From: Dietzia sp. B32
Lineage (GTDB): Bacteria; Actinomycetota; Actinomycetes; Mycobacteriales; Mycobacteriaceae
Direction: 5' to 3'
DNA length: 64,000 bases
NCBI RefSeq assembly: GCF_024732245.1
Contig: NZ_CP093845.1
Coordinates: forward strand, 2,046,001 to 2,110,000
Shown here: positions 25,569 through 34,272 of the stretch, one piece after another
Layout: each line of letters begins with the position of its first letter
Position numbering within the stretch: the stretch's first letter is position 1
Made by a program: the position numbers and the translations under genes
The notes under the pieces: model-generated
Seen by the model: only the letters and a program-made list of their open reading frames with translations
What the model was told of the DNA's origin: nothing
Databases searched by the model: none

Positions 25569-27032
25569 TCAGCGGGGCGTGTCGTACCTCTTGAGGTCAC
25601 TGGTGGCCGGGCCCTCGATGAGCTCACCGCACGCAGAGAAGCGGGACCCGTGCCACGGGCAGTCCCACGACCGCTCCACGTCGTTCCACGTCAGTGCGGC
25701 GCCCATGTGCGGGCACAGCAGGCCGACACGGCAGGTCTCGCCGTCGTCGCCCGTCGCCTCCCCGATCGGTCGGAGGGTCGGCCGTGGCCTGCGCACCGCC
25801 GCGTGCGCCGCGGTGGCCGCCAACTGCACCGGTACGTCCGCGAACAACGGGACGGCGTTCTTCGCGATGCCCATGATGCTGGGCTTGCCGAACGACACCC
25901 GCGGGTCCACGCCCTCGAGTCGGTCGACCATGATCCCGGCCGCCGCCGGCGCGCCCGTGAGGCCCCACTTGCTGTACCCGCCGGCGAAGTGCACGCGCCC
26001 CCTGCCCCACGGCAGGGGCCCGGACTTGGGCAGCATCGTCACGGGGTGGAAGTCCTGCGCCGACCAGCCGTGGGTCATCGTCGCGCCGGGGAAGTACTTC
26101 TCCGCGTACTCCCGCAGCGAGTCGATCTTGGACGCGGTCCCCGTGGCCGTGCCGGTGCGGTGACCGTTGCCGCCCACGAACAGCACCTCACCACCGGGCG
26201 TGGGTACCGTCCGCAGCGAGCGGACCGGGCTCTCGACCGAGCCGTACATCCCCTCCGGCAGTCCGCCGGAGTACTCGAACGCGCAGAGGTAGGACCGCTC
26301 GGGTTCCATCGTCGCCACGGTCGGGCCGCGGTCCAGGGCCGGCGAGGCGGTCGCCAACACGACGTCGCGGGTGGTCATCGTGCCCGGATGGGCGGTGACC
26401 TCGACGAACGCGTCCTCGCCGGTCCCCTGCGCCTTCAGGCCGGTGACGCGGGCGTGCTCGACGATCCGCACCCCCAGAGCCGTCGCCGCGCGGACCAACG
26501 CCGCGAGCGCCTCCACGGGGTCGATCTGCAGCTGATCCGGCAGTTCCACGGCCGACCGGGCCGGGAACGGGACGTCCACGTGGTCGTACCACCGCGCGGG
26601 CAGGCCCAGGTCGACGAGGGTCTTCATCTCCTTGCGCAGGGTGGAGGTGCCCCTGCGTCCCTTGGAGAACGTCACCGCGCGGCGGCGCTGCGAGTCGACG
26701 CCGTGGGTCTCGCAGAAGTCGGCCCACCAGTCGAGTCCGTAGCGGTTGGCGTCGGCGTACGCGCGCGCCGTCTCCAGCCCGTGCTTGGAGCGGATGCTCG
26801 ACAACCGCGTGCCCTGGAGGACCGAGACCTTGGCCGTGGTCGCGCCGCTCGCGCCCGCGCCCACCGTGTGCGCCTCCAGAACCACCACCGACTTACCGCG
26901 CGCGGCGGCCATCAGCGCCGTGATCAGGCCGGTGAACCCGGCGCCCGCGATCACCAGGTCGACGTGCTCGCCGTCCGGGAACTCGTGCGCCGGGGGATCG
27001 ATCGTCGTGCGTCGCCAGAAAGATGTGCCCAT
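25569..27032 (-). CDS. FAD-dependent oxidoreductase with C-terminal Rieske domain
   Basis: A 487-residue protein. LVIAGAGFTGLITALMAAAR is the FAD motif of a DAO-type (glycine oxidase-like) domain covering about residues 1-380. After it a Rieske [2Fe-2S] domain contains C-P-H-M-G and C-P-W-H-G-S-R-F, the two Cys-His pairs that bind the cluster. Such proteins are common in actinobacteria and pass electrons between a flavin and the cluster; the substrate is unknown. It heads leftward from a start at 27032, with 108 bases between it and the SDR gene. I see no iron box. Confidence 0.85.
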   Translation of the reverse strand: MGTSFWRRTTIDPPAHEFPDGEHVDLVIAGAGFTGLITALMAAARGKSVVVLEAHTVGAGASGATTAKVSVLQGTRLSSIRSKHGLETARAYADANRYGLDWWADFCETHGVDSQRRRAVTFSKGRRGTSTLRKEMKTLVDLGLPARWYDHVDVPFPARSAVELPDQLQIDPVEALAALVRAATALGVRIVEHARVTGLKAQGTGEDAFVEVTAHPGTMTTRDVVLATASPALDRGPTVATMEPERSYLCAFEYSGGLPEGMYGSVESPVRSLRTVPTPGGEVLFVGGNGHRTGTATGTASKIDSLREYAEKYFPGATMTHGWSAQDFHPVTMLPKSGPLPWGRGRVHFAGGYSKWGLTGAPAAAGIMVDRLEGVDPRVSFGKPSIMGIAKNAVPLFADVPVQLAATAAHAAVRRPRPTLRPIGEATGDDGETCRVGLLCPHMGAALTWNDVERSWDCPWHGSRFSACGELIEGPATSDLKRYDTPR

Positions 27033-27140
27033 CGTGCGTCTCCTATGCGTGCTCGCCGCGGATGTCGCTGGCGCTCACTGTAGGACCGCACGGCGGCGTC
27101 CGCACCCGCTCGTGGAGGTGGCTCGACGCGGCCGGCCGGG

Positions 27141-27968
27141 CTACTTCGCGGTGAACCCCGCGTCGACCGGCAGGGTGACTCCCGTGATGTGGCGACCCGA
27201 CTCCTCCACCAGGTAGAGGACGGCGCGCGAGATGTCGATCGGCTCGAGCATCGGGACGGGTAGCGCGTTGCCCATCGTGTGGCCCTCGGGGTTGTTGGCG
27301 AACCACCTGGCCATCTCGTCGTGCGCCACCATCGCCGTCAGGACTCCGGCCGGGTGGATCGTGTTGATCCGGATGTTGTGCGGCGCGAGCCAGATCATGA
27401 AGCTGCGCATGAGCCCCACCACCCCGTGCTTGCTGGCGGTATATCCCGTGGCCGCGCCGGACCCGTCGCCTCCCCGCCCGGACAAGCCGTTGGTCGACGA
27501 GATGAGGACGATCGACCCGCCCTCCCCGCGCTCGATCATCAGCGGCGCGATCGCGTGGACCGTGTTCCACACCCCCACGAGGTTCACCATGATGGTGTCC
27601 ACGAACGCCTGCTGGGCGTCCGGCTCCTCGCCGCGCTGCGAGTTGATCCCCGCGTTGGCCACCACGATGTCCGGGACGCCGAAGCGCTCCCGGCAGGCGT
27701 CGACCGCCGCCGCGACGTCCGTCGGTTCACGCACGTCGCCCGTCACCGCGACGATCTCCCCACCGACCGCCTCGACCTCGGCGACCGTCTGCTGCAGGTC
27801 GTCGGCGGTGGCCAGCCCGTACGGCACGGTCTCGATGTCCTCGCAGATGTCGAGCGCGAGGATCCGCGCCCCCCGCCGGGCGAGCTCCACGGCGTGACTG
27901 CGCCCCTGCCCCCTCGCCGCGCCGGTGATGAAGGCGACCCTGCCCGCCAGTGACTGTTCCTGACCCAT
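27141..27968 (-). CDS. mycofactocin-coupled SDR-family oxidoreductase
   Basis: A 275-residue short-chain dehydrogenase. VAFITGAARGQGRSHAVELA is the NAD-binding TGxxxGxG motif with the RGQGRSHA form characteristic of the mycofactocin-coupled group; IVVANAGINSQRGEE and the Y-x-x-x-K pair in GYTASKHGVV complete the active site. By family precedent the NAD is tightly held and electrons pass to the redox peptide mycofactocin rather than to free NAD. ATG at 27968 is the start. A second such SDR is at 53794. Likely substrate: an alcohol or aldehyde. Confidence 0.85.
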   Translation of the reverse strand: MGQEQSLAGRVAFITGAARGQGRSHAVELARRGARILALDICEDIETVPYGLATADDLQQTVAEVEAVGGEIVAVTGDVREPTDVAAAVDACRERFGVPDIVVANAGINSQRGEEPDAQQAFVDTIMVNLVGVWNTVHAIAPLMIERGEGGSIVLISSTNGLSGRGGDGSGAATGYTASKHGVVGLMRSFMIWLAPHNIRINTIHPAGVLTAMVAHDEMARWFANNPEGHTMGNALPVPMLEPIDISRAVLYLVEESGRHITGVTLPVDAGFTAK

Positions 27969-28005
27969 GTGTGAACCGCTTTCCGATGGGATGAGTTGAC
28001 TACCG

Positions 28006-29541
28006 TCAGGATTCAAGCACCGTCGGGGTCCGAGTGGTCGGCGTTCCTCCCGATCCGAGCCGCTCCAGCACCCGTCGGAGCTCCACCGCGAAGTCGGCCG
28101 CGTCGCGCGAGGAGAGCCGCGCGTAGCTCAGCACCAGCCCGGACACGGCATGCTGCGCGGACTGCCCGCTGAGAGACCGCGTACGCCACCCGGCCCGCTC
28201 GAGCTCACGCACCACCTCGTCGTCGTCATACCCCGGCAGCACCACGCACAGGTGCAGACCCGCCTCCACACCCGTGACCTCGAGGTCCGGGAGTTCCCGG
28301 CGCAGCGCCGCCACGAGCCGCCAGCGGCGATCGCTGTACACGCGCGCCGCCCGCGCCAGGTGCCGGTCCATCGCGCCGGAGGCGATGAACGCGCCCAACG
28401 CCTCGGCGGGCAGTGTCGACGGGCCCCGCCGGTGGACCGCGAGCCAGCGTTCGACCTCACGACGCATCGCCGCCGGCGGCAGGCACCACGCCACGCGCAG
28501 GTCCGGGGCCACGGATTTGGACGAGGTGCCCACGTAGGCGACGTGGTCGTCCGCCGCGGGGAGGCTGACCAGCGCGGGCAACGGGGCGACGCCGTAGCGG
28601 AACTCGCCGTCGTAGTCGTCCTCGATCACCAGCGACCCGGTCCGCCGTGCCCATTCCACCAGCGCGACCCGGCGGTCCACGCTCATGCGGTGGCCGAGCG
28701 GGAAGTGGTGCGCGGGGGTGGTGAACACGATCGCCGGCTCCGACCCCAGCAGCGCCGCGTCGAGACCGCCGGGCCGCGCGGGATGGAACCGCACCTCCAG
28801 GCCCTGCTCACGGGCCATGAGCACCGCACCGCGGTAGCCGGGGTCCTCGATGTGGAACCGCACGGTCCCGCCCCCGGCCCGCCCGTGCTGCCCGGCGACG
28901 AACGCCGCACACAGGGCCGCGATCGCCGACCGCGAACTGTCGAACAGCACCGGGTCGCCCGCGGCGATGCCCCGGTGTCGGCGCAGATGTCCCGCCAACG
29001 CGGTGCGCAGCGACGGACTCGGCTCCTCCCACGGGTTCAGACCCGCCAGGCCCTGCGCCGCGGCGGCGCGCACCGCCGACCGCCAGGCACGATCGTCGAC
29101 GAGGGAGACATCGGGGATCCCGGGACGGAGATCGCGCGGTGACCGGCCGTGACGGGGTTCGGGGACCGGTGTCGAGGGTGAGGACGCCCGCGCGGACGCC
29201 CGCGGTGACGACCGCGGGGACGACCGTGACGACGACGACGAGGTGCGGCCCCCTCCGCGCGTCCGCGCCCCGGCCCGTGCCGCCTGACCGGCTCCGGCAG
29301 CGACCCGGGTGCCCGATCCCTGGGTGGAGTCGACGAAGCCGGCCGCGGACAATTCGTCGAAGGCACGAACCACGGTCCCGCGGGAGAGTCCGGTCTGCTC
29401 GGCGAGCGCGCGCGTGGAGGGCAGCCTGTCGCCGTCGGCCACGGATCCGTCGGCGACCAGGTCGATGATCGCGTCCGCCAGCTCCGCAGCCCCCGACACC
29501 TCGCCCACCACCAGTGATCCGGGACGAGCGGTACGGGCCAT
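28006..29541 (-). CDS. MocR-type regulator (GntR helix-turn-helix plus aminotransferase-like domain)
   Basis: A 511-residue protein. DRLPSTRALAEQTGLSRGTV is a GntR winged-helix motif; from about residue 130 it follows a fold-type I aminotransferase, with SLVIEDDYDGEFRYG and YVGTSSKSVAPDLR (the internal aldimine Lys). MocR proteins use PLP or amino-acid ligands to control transport or amino-acid genes. The linker is Ser/Arg-rich (several SR and SP repeats). It is divergent from the aminotransferase at 29637 with 95 bases between, so regulating that gene is likely. Two CGAAAT direct repeats 10 bp apart lie in that gap. Confidence 0.8.
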   Translation of the reverse strand: MARTARPGSLVVGEVSGAAELADAIIDLVADGSVADGDRLPSTRALAEQTGLSRGTVVRAFDELSAAGFVDSTQGSGTRVAAGAGQAARAGARTRGGGRTSSSSSRSSPRSSPRASARASSPSTPVPEPRHGRSPRDLRPGIPDVSLVDDRAWRSAVRAAAAQGLAGLNPWEEPSPSLRTALAGHLRRHRGIAAGDPVLFDSSRSAIAALCAAFVAGQHGRAGGGTVRFHIEDPGYRGAVLMAREQGLEVRFHPARPGGLDAALLGSEPAIVFTTPAHHFPLGHRMSVDRRVALVEWARRTGSLVIEDDYDGEFRYGVAPLPALVSLPAADDHVAYVGTSSKSVAPDLRVAWCLPPAAMRREVERWLAVHRRGPSTLPAEALGAFIASGAMDRHLARAARVYSDRRWRLVAALRRELPDLEVTGVEAGLHLCVVLPGYDDDEVVRELERAGWRTRSLSGQSAQHAVSGLVLSYARLSSRDAADFAVELRRVLERLGSGGTPTTRTPTVLES

Positions 29542-29579
29542 GGGCCGAGGGTAGCCCACGCCGCCGGAAAGTGGTCTCT

Positions 29580-29595
29580 CGAAATTGCGCGAAAT
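29580..29595. promoter_or_regulatory. possible MocR operator (direct repeats)
   Basis: CGAAAT at 29580-29585 and 29590-29595 repeat at 10-bp spacing between the MocR and aminotransferase starts. Around them, arms CCGGAAAGTGG (29564-29574) and CCACTTCCGG (29612-29621) make an inverted repeat with one bulge. Confidence 0.4.
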
Positions 29596-29636
29596 GGACC
29601 TTCCTAGTGCTCCACTTCCGGGGTGGGATGGTCCCC

Positions 29637-30866
29637 ATGACGACCTACCGCCAATCCCGACGCCTGCGCGACGTGCGCTACGACGTGCGAGGCCCGATCC
29701 TCACCGAGGCGATGCGCCTCGAGGCCGAGGGCCACGAGATCCTGCGCCTCAACCTGGGCAACATGCAGCCCTTCGGGTTGACCGCCCGACCGGAGCTCGT
29801 CGACGCGGTGGCGGCGGGACTCGCCGCCGGGCAGGCCTACTCCGACTCCCGCGGCATCCCCGCCGCCCGCGAGGCCGTGTCGGACTACTACCGCCGGCAC
29901 GGGATCGGCGGCGTCTCGCCCGAGAACGTCTTCCTCGGCAACGGCGTGAGCGAGCTCATCACGCTGGTCCTGCAGGCCATGGTCGACCCCGGCGACGAGA
30001 TCCTGGTCCCCGCCCCGGACTACCCCACCTGGACCGGGGCCGTGAACCTCACCGGAGGCGTGCCCGTGCACTACCTCGCCGACGAGTCCGACGGCTGGAA
30101 CCCGTCGCTCGAGGACGTCGAATCGAAGGTCACCCCACGCACCACCGCCCTGGTGATGATCAACCCCAACAACCCCACGGGCGCGGTGTACAGCGAAGAC
30201 ACCGTCCGGGGAATGGCCGACATCGCGCGTCGCCACGGGCTCATCCTGCTGTCCGACGAGATCTACGAGAAGGTCCTCTTCGGCGACGCCCGCCACCACC
30301 ACGCCGCGCGGGCCGCCGGCGACGACGTGTTGTGCCTGACCTTCGGAGGATTGTCCAAGGCGTACCGGGTGTGCGGATACCGGGCCGGTTGGGTGGTCGC
30401 GACCGGGCCGGTCGCCCACGCCGCGGACCTGCTCGAGGGACTCACCCTGCTGTCCAACATGCGGGTCTGCCCCGGCGTCCCCGCACAGCACGCGATCCCC
30501 GTCGCCCTGGCCGAGGACTCAGCGTGGGGCCACGACGTGGTGGACCCAGACGGCCGACTCGAACGGCAGCTGGCCCTGACCACCGAGCGCCTCAACGCGA
30601 TCCCCGGCGTGAGCTGCGTGGCACCGCGAGGCGCGCTGTACTGCTTCCCGCGTCTGGACCGTGAGATGTTCGGCATCTCGAGCGACGAGGAGTTCGTCTT
30701 GGACCTCCTGCGCTCCGAGCACGTCCTGGTCACCCACGGCACGGGCTTCAACTGGCCCGAACCCGACCACTTCCGCATCGTGTGTCTGCCGGAGGCGCCG
30801 GTGCTCGACCGGGCGCTCGACGCGATCGCCCGACACCTGGACCGTCGACGCCTGGCTGCCGCCTGA
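29637..30866 (+). CDS. PLP-dependent aminotransferase (alanine aminotransferase-like)
   Basis: A 409-residue fold-type I aminotransferase. VPAPDYPTWTGAVNLTGG, then MINPNNPTGAVYSEDTV and LLSDEIYEKVLFGD give the PLP contacts (Asn and Asp), and GGLSKAYRVCGYRAGWVV has the Schiff-base Lys. The sequence fits the AlaT/AlaA subgroup, which transfers amino groups between alanine and 2-oxoglutarate; exact substrates are inference. ATG at 29637 fits the GGGGTGGG ribosome-site spacing; 29628 is an alternative. The MocR gene diverges from it. A palindromic repeat (copy 2) follows 50 bases after the stop. Confidence 0.85.
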   Translation: MTTYRQSRRLRDVRYDVRGPILTEAMRLEAEGHEILRLNLGNMQPFGLTARPELVDAVAAGLAAGQAYSDSRGIPAAREAVSDYYRRHGIGGVSPENVFLGNGVSELITLVLQAMVDPGDEILVPAPDYPTWTGAVNLTGGVPVHYLADESDGWNPSLEDVESKVTPRTTALVMINPNNPTGAVYSEDTVRGMADIARRHGLILLSDEIYEKVLFGDARHHHAARAAGDDVLCLTFGGLSKAYRVCGYRAGWVVATGPVAHAADLLEGLTLLSNMRVCPGVPAQHAIPVALAEDSAWGHDVVDPDGRLERQLALTTERLNAIPGVSCVAPRGALYCFPRLDREMFGISSDEEFVLDLLRSEHVLVTHGTGFNWPEPDHFRIVCLPEAPVLDRALDAIARHLDRRRLAAA

Positions 30867-30916
30867 CCTGCTCTCCCCCTCGACTCCGTCGACTCCCTCG
30901 ACTCCCTCGACCCCGT

Positions 30917-30974
30917 CGAAAAGACAGTTCCGCACACATCGCGCGAGAGGCGGGTGTGCGGAACTGTCTTCTCG
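30917..30974. repeat. 58-bp palindromic repeat, copy 2
   Basis: Arms 30917-30937 and 30954-30974 pair at 20 of 21 positions around a 16-base loop. It lies just before the RHH-Doc operon and 50 bases after the aminotransferase stop. 56 of 58 bases match copy 3. Confidence 0.9.
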
Positions 30975-31036
30975 ACGGGCGTGGGCGGGGGGCTCCGCCG
31001 GGGTCAGCCTGAACCGCGTCCGGGACCGCCAGGAGC

Positions 31037-31055
31037 GGTATCACGTTGGTATCAT
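31037..31055 (+). promoter_or_regulatory. operator and -10 of the toxin-antitoxin operon
   Basis: GGTATCA occurs at 31037-31043 and 31048-31054, 11 bp apart (one helical turn), with the second overlapping a -10-like TATCAT (31050-31055). ATG follows 6 bases later, suggesting a leaderless transcript. This spacing suits binding by a ribbon-helix-helix antitoxin and repression of its own operon. Confidence 0.55.
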
Positions 31056-31061
31056 CGCGGC

Positions 31062-31265
31062 ATGGCTATGACACTTCGGCTCAACGACGACGACGAGCGC
31101 CTTCTCGCCGCACTCGCCGAGGCCGAGGGCGTCAGCAAACACGAAGCCACGCTCCGAGCGATCCGATTCGCAGCCGAGCGCACCGCGCATCGCGAGCAGG
31201 TTCGGCGGGCCTCCGCGGACAACCGTCAGCGCTACGCGGATCTGCTGGACCGCCTCGGTCGATGA
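31062..31265 (+). CDS. ribbon-helix-helix antitoxin
   Basis: A 67-residue protein beginning MAMTLRLNDDDERLLAALAE, with VSKHEATLRAIRFAAERTAH following, the beta strand plus two-helix form of CopG/RHH DNA-binding antitoxins. The charged C-terminus (QVRRASADNRQRYADLL) should wrap the partner toxin. The stop overlaps the Doc ATG (ATGA, 31262-31265). ATG 31062 is taken as start; a second ATG is two codons on. It is expected to neutralise the Doc protein and repress its own promoter. Confidence 0.8.
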   Translation: MAMTLRLNDDDERLLAALAEAEGVSKHEATLRAIRFAAERTAHREQVRRASADNRQRYADLLDRLGR

Positions 31266-31636
31266 CCCACTACCTCGACGTCGAGGACCTCATGGCCCTG
31301 GTCGACGATCTCGGCGTGGGGCCCGTACGCGACGTCGGCCTCCTCGACTCTGCCGCCCATCGCCCCTCGTCGTGGATCCTCGGACGGGAGTCCTACGAAG
31401 GACTCGACCTCAAGGCCGCAGTACTGCTGCATGCCATCGTCTCGAATCATCCGCTCGTGGACGGGAACAGGCGACTGGGGTGGCTCGCGGTCGCCGTGTT
31501 CTACCAGATCAACGGTGTCATCCTCGACGCTCCGGACGATCCCGCCTACGACCTCGTCATCTCGGTGGCCGACGGGTCCGGCGACCCGTCGACTGTCGCG
31601 ACGAGCCTGGCCGAATGGACGCGCCCGGCTCGCTGA
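31262..31636 (+). CDS. doc: Doc/Fic-family toxin
   Basis: A 124-residue Fic-fold protein of the Doc type. HPLVDGNRR at residues 63-71 is the active-site motif (H-x-x-x-D-G-N-R-R); it keeps the catalytic His and the DGN-R ATP loop. Doc toxins phosphorylate EF-Tu and stop translation; Fic enzymes with this motif can also AMPylate, so the reaction is not certain. It is translationally coupled to the RHH gene. Palindrome copy 3 starts 11 bases after the stop. The whole operon is about 575 bases. Confidence 0.85.
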   Translation: MTHYLDVEDLMALVDDLGVGPVRDVGLLDSAAHRPSSWILGRESYEGLDLKAAVLLHAIVSNHPLVDGNRRLGWLAVAVFYQINGVILDAPDDPAYDLVISVADGSGDPSTVATSLAEWTRPAR

Positions 31637-31647
31637 CCCCGTCTCGA

Positions 31648-31705
31648 CGAGAAGACGGTTCCGCACACATCGCGCGAGAGGCGGGTGTGCGGAACTGTCT
31701 TCTCG
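31648..31705. repeat. 58-bp palindromic repeat, copy 3
   Basis: Arms 31648-31668 and 31685-31705 pair with a single G-T wobble. The left-arm A-to-G change opposite the right-arm T-to-C change (relative to copy 1) is compensatory. It lies between the convergent Doc and mycolyltransferase genes. Confidence 0.9.
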
Positions 31706-31764
31706 ATGGGCGGGCCGCGGCGAGACGAACGAGGCCCGCCGAGATGAACGCGGCCCGCCGCGGA

Positions 31765-32943
31765 TCAGTTCTGGAGAGCCGGCTTGATGTGGTTCCAGCC
31801 GGGCGTGATGTAGTCGACGAACGTCTGCCACCCGTGGAGGCCTTCGTCGCCGTAATCCACGCGATGCGCGATGCCGTGGCGGTCGAGCTCGCGGGACAGG
31901 CTCTTGGCCCCCTCGATGACCCCCTTCTCCAGGACCAGCCCCTGCAGCATCGCGAAGTAGTCATCGCCGTAGTTGGCGCGATCCCCGTCTGACACCGCGG
32001 TGCCCCCGGTCGCGAAGTACACCGCGGTGCCCTCCAGACCCTCCACGTGGGAGATCGTGTCGTGGTACTTCCACAGTTCACTCCCGCGCGCGCCCCACAT
32101 GTTGGTGGAATCGCCGCCGCGGCCGTCCACCGCACCGCGGATCGACTGGTAGCCCAGTTCGTCGGTGGTGGAGTAGTAACCGGAGAGACCCATGACCCCG
32201 GCATACCGTTCCGGATACGTGGCCGCCAGATGCATTGCGGCCTGCGCACCCATCGACGCGCCGGCGATGCCGTTCTTGCCGTTGTGCTTCGTTTCCCGGG
32301 TTGCCAGCTCCGCCTCGACCAGACCGGGCAGCTCCTCGGTCAGGAACGTCTCCCACTTGTTGTAGCCGAAGATCTCGTCCTCGCGCTGCCAGTCGGACCA
32401 GTACGTGGAGGGCCCTCCCGTGGGTGTCACCAGGTGGACGTTCTCCCCGGCCATGCGCGCGGGGAGGCTCCCGGCCCGCTTCCAGCCCGAGTTGCCTTCG
32501 ACCGAGTCGACCCCGTCGAGGAGATACAACACGGGTGCCGGCCCCTCGTCCCTGACGCGGGACGGGAGCACCTCGAGAACGATCTCGCGTTGCATGGCTG
32601 CGGACGTGACGAGCCAGTGCTCGTACTCTCCGTGCCGGGTGATGCCGCGGAGTTCGACTGAGTCGATCGACTCGTCGCGCTCTCGCGGCGGGTTGGGGAG
32701 CTCCACGTATGACCCGGTGCCACCGAGCGGGATGTTGGTGGAGCCGGCCGACCCGAGGGACCCGAGTGTCGAGCCCAACGGAAGCGACCCGGTCGCCGAC
32801 CCGATCAGCTCCACGTCCTCGAACCCCAGGGACGAGGTGTCGATGCCGCCGCCGATCTGGGCGGAGGCTGGGGCGGCGAACCCGAGGGCGATGGCGGCCG
32901 CGAGGGCGCTGGCGGTGGCGCGGCGACGGAGACGGGTGTTCAT
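31765..32943 (-). CDS. mycolyltransferase (Antigen 85/esterase D family), paralogue 1
   Basis: A 392-residue secreted protein. Signal peptide LAAAIALGFAAPASAQ is cleaved after ASA. The catalytic domain (about residues 100-392) carries the nucleophile Ser in GASMGAQ and the C-terminal GLHGWQTF with the His, as in Antigen 85, which transfers mycolic acids to trehalose and arabinogalactan outside the membrane. The mature N-terminus has a Gly/Ser/Leu-rich segment with GSLPLGSTLGSLGSAGS. ATG at 32943. The downstream paralogue (33030-34271) has the same layout, so the pair arose by tandem duplication. Palindrome copy 3 lies beyond its 3' end. Confidence 0.9.
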   Translation of the reverse strand: MNTRLRRRATASALAAAIALGFAAPASAQIGGGIDTSSLGFEDVELIGSATGSLPLGSTLGSLGSAGSTNIPLGGTGSYVELPNPPRERDESIDSVELRGITRHGEYEHWLVTSAAMQREIVLEVLPSRVRDEGPAPVLYLLDGVDSVEGNSGWKRAGSLPARMAGENVHLVTPTGGPSTYWSDWQREDEIFGYNKWETFLTEELPGLVEAELATRETKHNGKNGIAGASMGAQAAMHLAATYPERYAGVMGLSGYYSTTDELGYQSIRGAVDGRGGDSTNMWGARGSELWKYHDTISHVEGLEGTAVYFATGGTAVSDGDRANYGDDYFAMLQGLVLEKGVIEGAKSLSRELDRHGIAHRVDYGDEGLHGWQTFVDYITPGWNHIKPALQN

Positions 32944-32983
32944 CAGGCTTCCCAGCTGTGAGTAGTGGTGATGCAGGAGCGGC

Positions 32984-33009
32984 CCTGCGCCCCGGAGTGG
33001 GGACGCAGG
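32984..33009. terminator. hairpin between the mycolyltransferase genes
   Basis: Left arm CCTGCGCCCC (32984-32993) and right arm GGGGACGCAGG (32999-33009) pair with one bulged A around a 5-base loop. It lies just after the upstream paralogue and could partly uncouple the two genes. Confidence 0.45.
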
Positions 33010-33029
33010 ACCGCCTGTCTGGAAGGTGC

Positions 33030-34271
33030 TCAGGAACCGAGTGACCCGGACGAGCCCGCGGAGCCGGAGCCCGGGGATCCCGTCCCCGGATCGACGTCGT
33101 CGCCGTACAGGGCCGGCTCGATGTAGTCCCAGCCGGACTCGAAGTTCTTGAGGAAGTTCGGCCAGTTGTGCAGGCCGCTGGGGGCGTAGTCGATCTTCAC
33201 ATTGTCGATCCCGGCGCGGTCGAGCGACCGCTCGAACGCCTTGGTGCCCTCGAGGACGCCGCTCTCCAGCAGGAGACCGAGGAGCATGTTGAGCTCCCAA
33301 CCCGGCTGCGTGCCGTAGTTGGCACGGTCGTTGTCATCGACCACGGGCGCGCCCGAGGACATGTACACCGCGGTATTCTCCAGGCCCTCCGGGTGCGAGA
33401 TGGTGTCGTGACGCTTCCACTGCTCGCTACCGCGCGGGCCCCACAGGTTGCTCACGTCGCCGCCGCGCGTCTCGATCGTGCCGCGGATGGTCTGGTAGCC
33501 CAGCTCGTCCATGGTGGAGTAGTAGCCACTGAAGGACATGACGCCCTGGTAGAGCTCCGGGTAGGTGGCCGCGAGGTGCATGGCCGCCTGGCCGCCCATC
33601 GAGATGCCGCCGATGGCGTTCCTGCCGTTGGTGTTGAGCTGCTCGTCGACGATGGCGGGCAGCTCTTGGGTCAGGAACGTCTCCCACTTGTTGTAGCCGA
33701 GCCGCGGGTCCGCCTCGTTCCAGTCGGCGTAGTACGCGGCGAAGGCGCCGGTCGGGACGACGACGTGGACGTTCTCGGTGGCGAGACGCTCGTGGATCTT
33801 CGCCTGATGGTGCCAGCCGGAGTTGTACTCCGGGGCGTCGACGCCGTCGAGCATGTACAGGACCGGCGCGGAGCCCTCACCGGCGACCTTGGACTTCTTG
33901 ACCTCGAGGATCACCTCGCGCTTCATGGCCGCCGAGGTCACCCGCCAGTACTCGTAGTCCCCATCGGTGGACTCGACCTCGATGAACTCGGAGGTCTCGA
34001 TGTTCTCGTCGACCGGGCGAGGCGTGCCGATCGGGCTCGCGGAGCCGGTGAGCGGGAAGTCGGACGAGCCGAGCGACCCGACCGAACCGAGCGTGGAGCC
34101 GAGGGGCAGCGAACCGCTGACGCTGAGCAGGGCGTCGAATTCCGACGGGCTCAGCGAGGCGGGGTCCAGAGCATCCAACTGGGCGTAGGCGGGGGCGGTG
34201 GACCCGAGGGTCAGGGCAACGGCGAGGGCGCCGGCGGTCGCAGCCGCGGCGCGGCGGAGTCCGAAGGACAT
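33030..34271 (-). CDS. mycolyltransferase (Antigen 85/esterase D family), paralogue 2
   Basis: A 413-residue secreted protein with signal peptide ALAVALTLGSTAPAYAQ. GGISMGGQAAMHL contains the catalytic Ser and APSGLHNWPNFL the His; EVILEVKKSKV and LYMLDGVDAPEYNSGW match family strands. The mature N-terminus has the GSLPLGSTLGSVGSLGSS motif shared with the other paralogue, and the C-terminus ends in Gly/Ser-rich repeats (SPGSGSAGSSGSLGS), which the other lacks. It should transfer mycolates to cell-wall acceptors. The RBS (GGAG) can be paired into a hairpin (see the leader feature). Confidence 0.9.
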   Translation of the reverse strand: MSFGLRRAAAATAGALAVALTLGSTAPAYAQLDALDPASLSPSEFDALLSVSGSLPLGSTLGSVGSLGSSDFPLTGSASPIGTPRPVDENIETSEFIEVESTDGDYEYWRVTSAAMKREVILEVKKSKVAGEGSAPVLYMLDGVDAPEYNSGWHHQAKIHERLATENVHVVVPTGAFAAYYADWNEADPRLGYNKWETFLTQELPAIVDEQLNTNGRNAIGGISMGGQAAMHLAATYPELYQGVMSFSGYYSTMDELGYQTIRGTIETRGGDVSNLWGPRGSEQWKRHDTISHPEGLENTAVYMSSGAPVVDDNDRANYGTQPGWELNMLLGLLLESGVLEGTKAFERSLDRAGIDNVKIDYAPSGLHNWPNFLKNFESGWDYIEPALYGDDVDPGTGSPGSGSAGSSGSLGS

Positions 34272-34272
34272 G

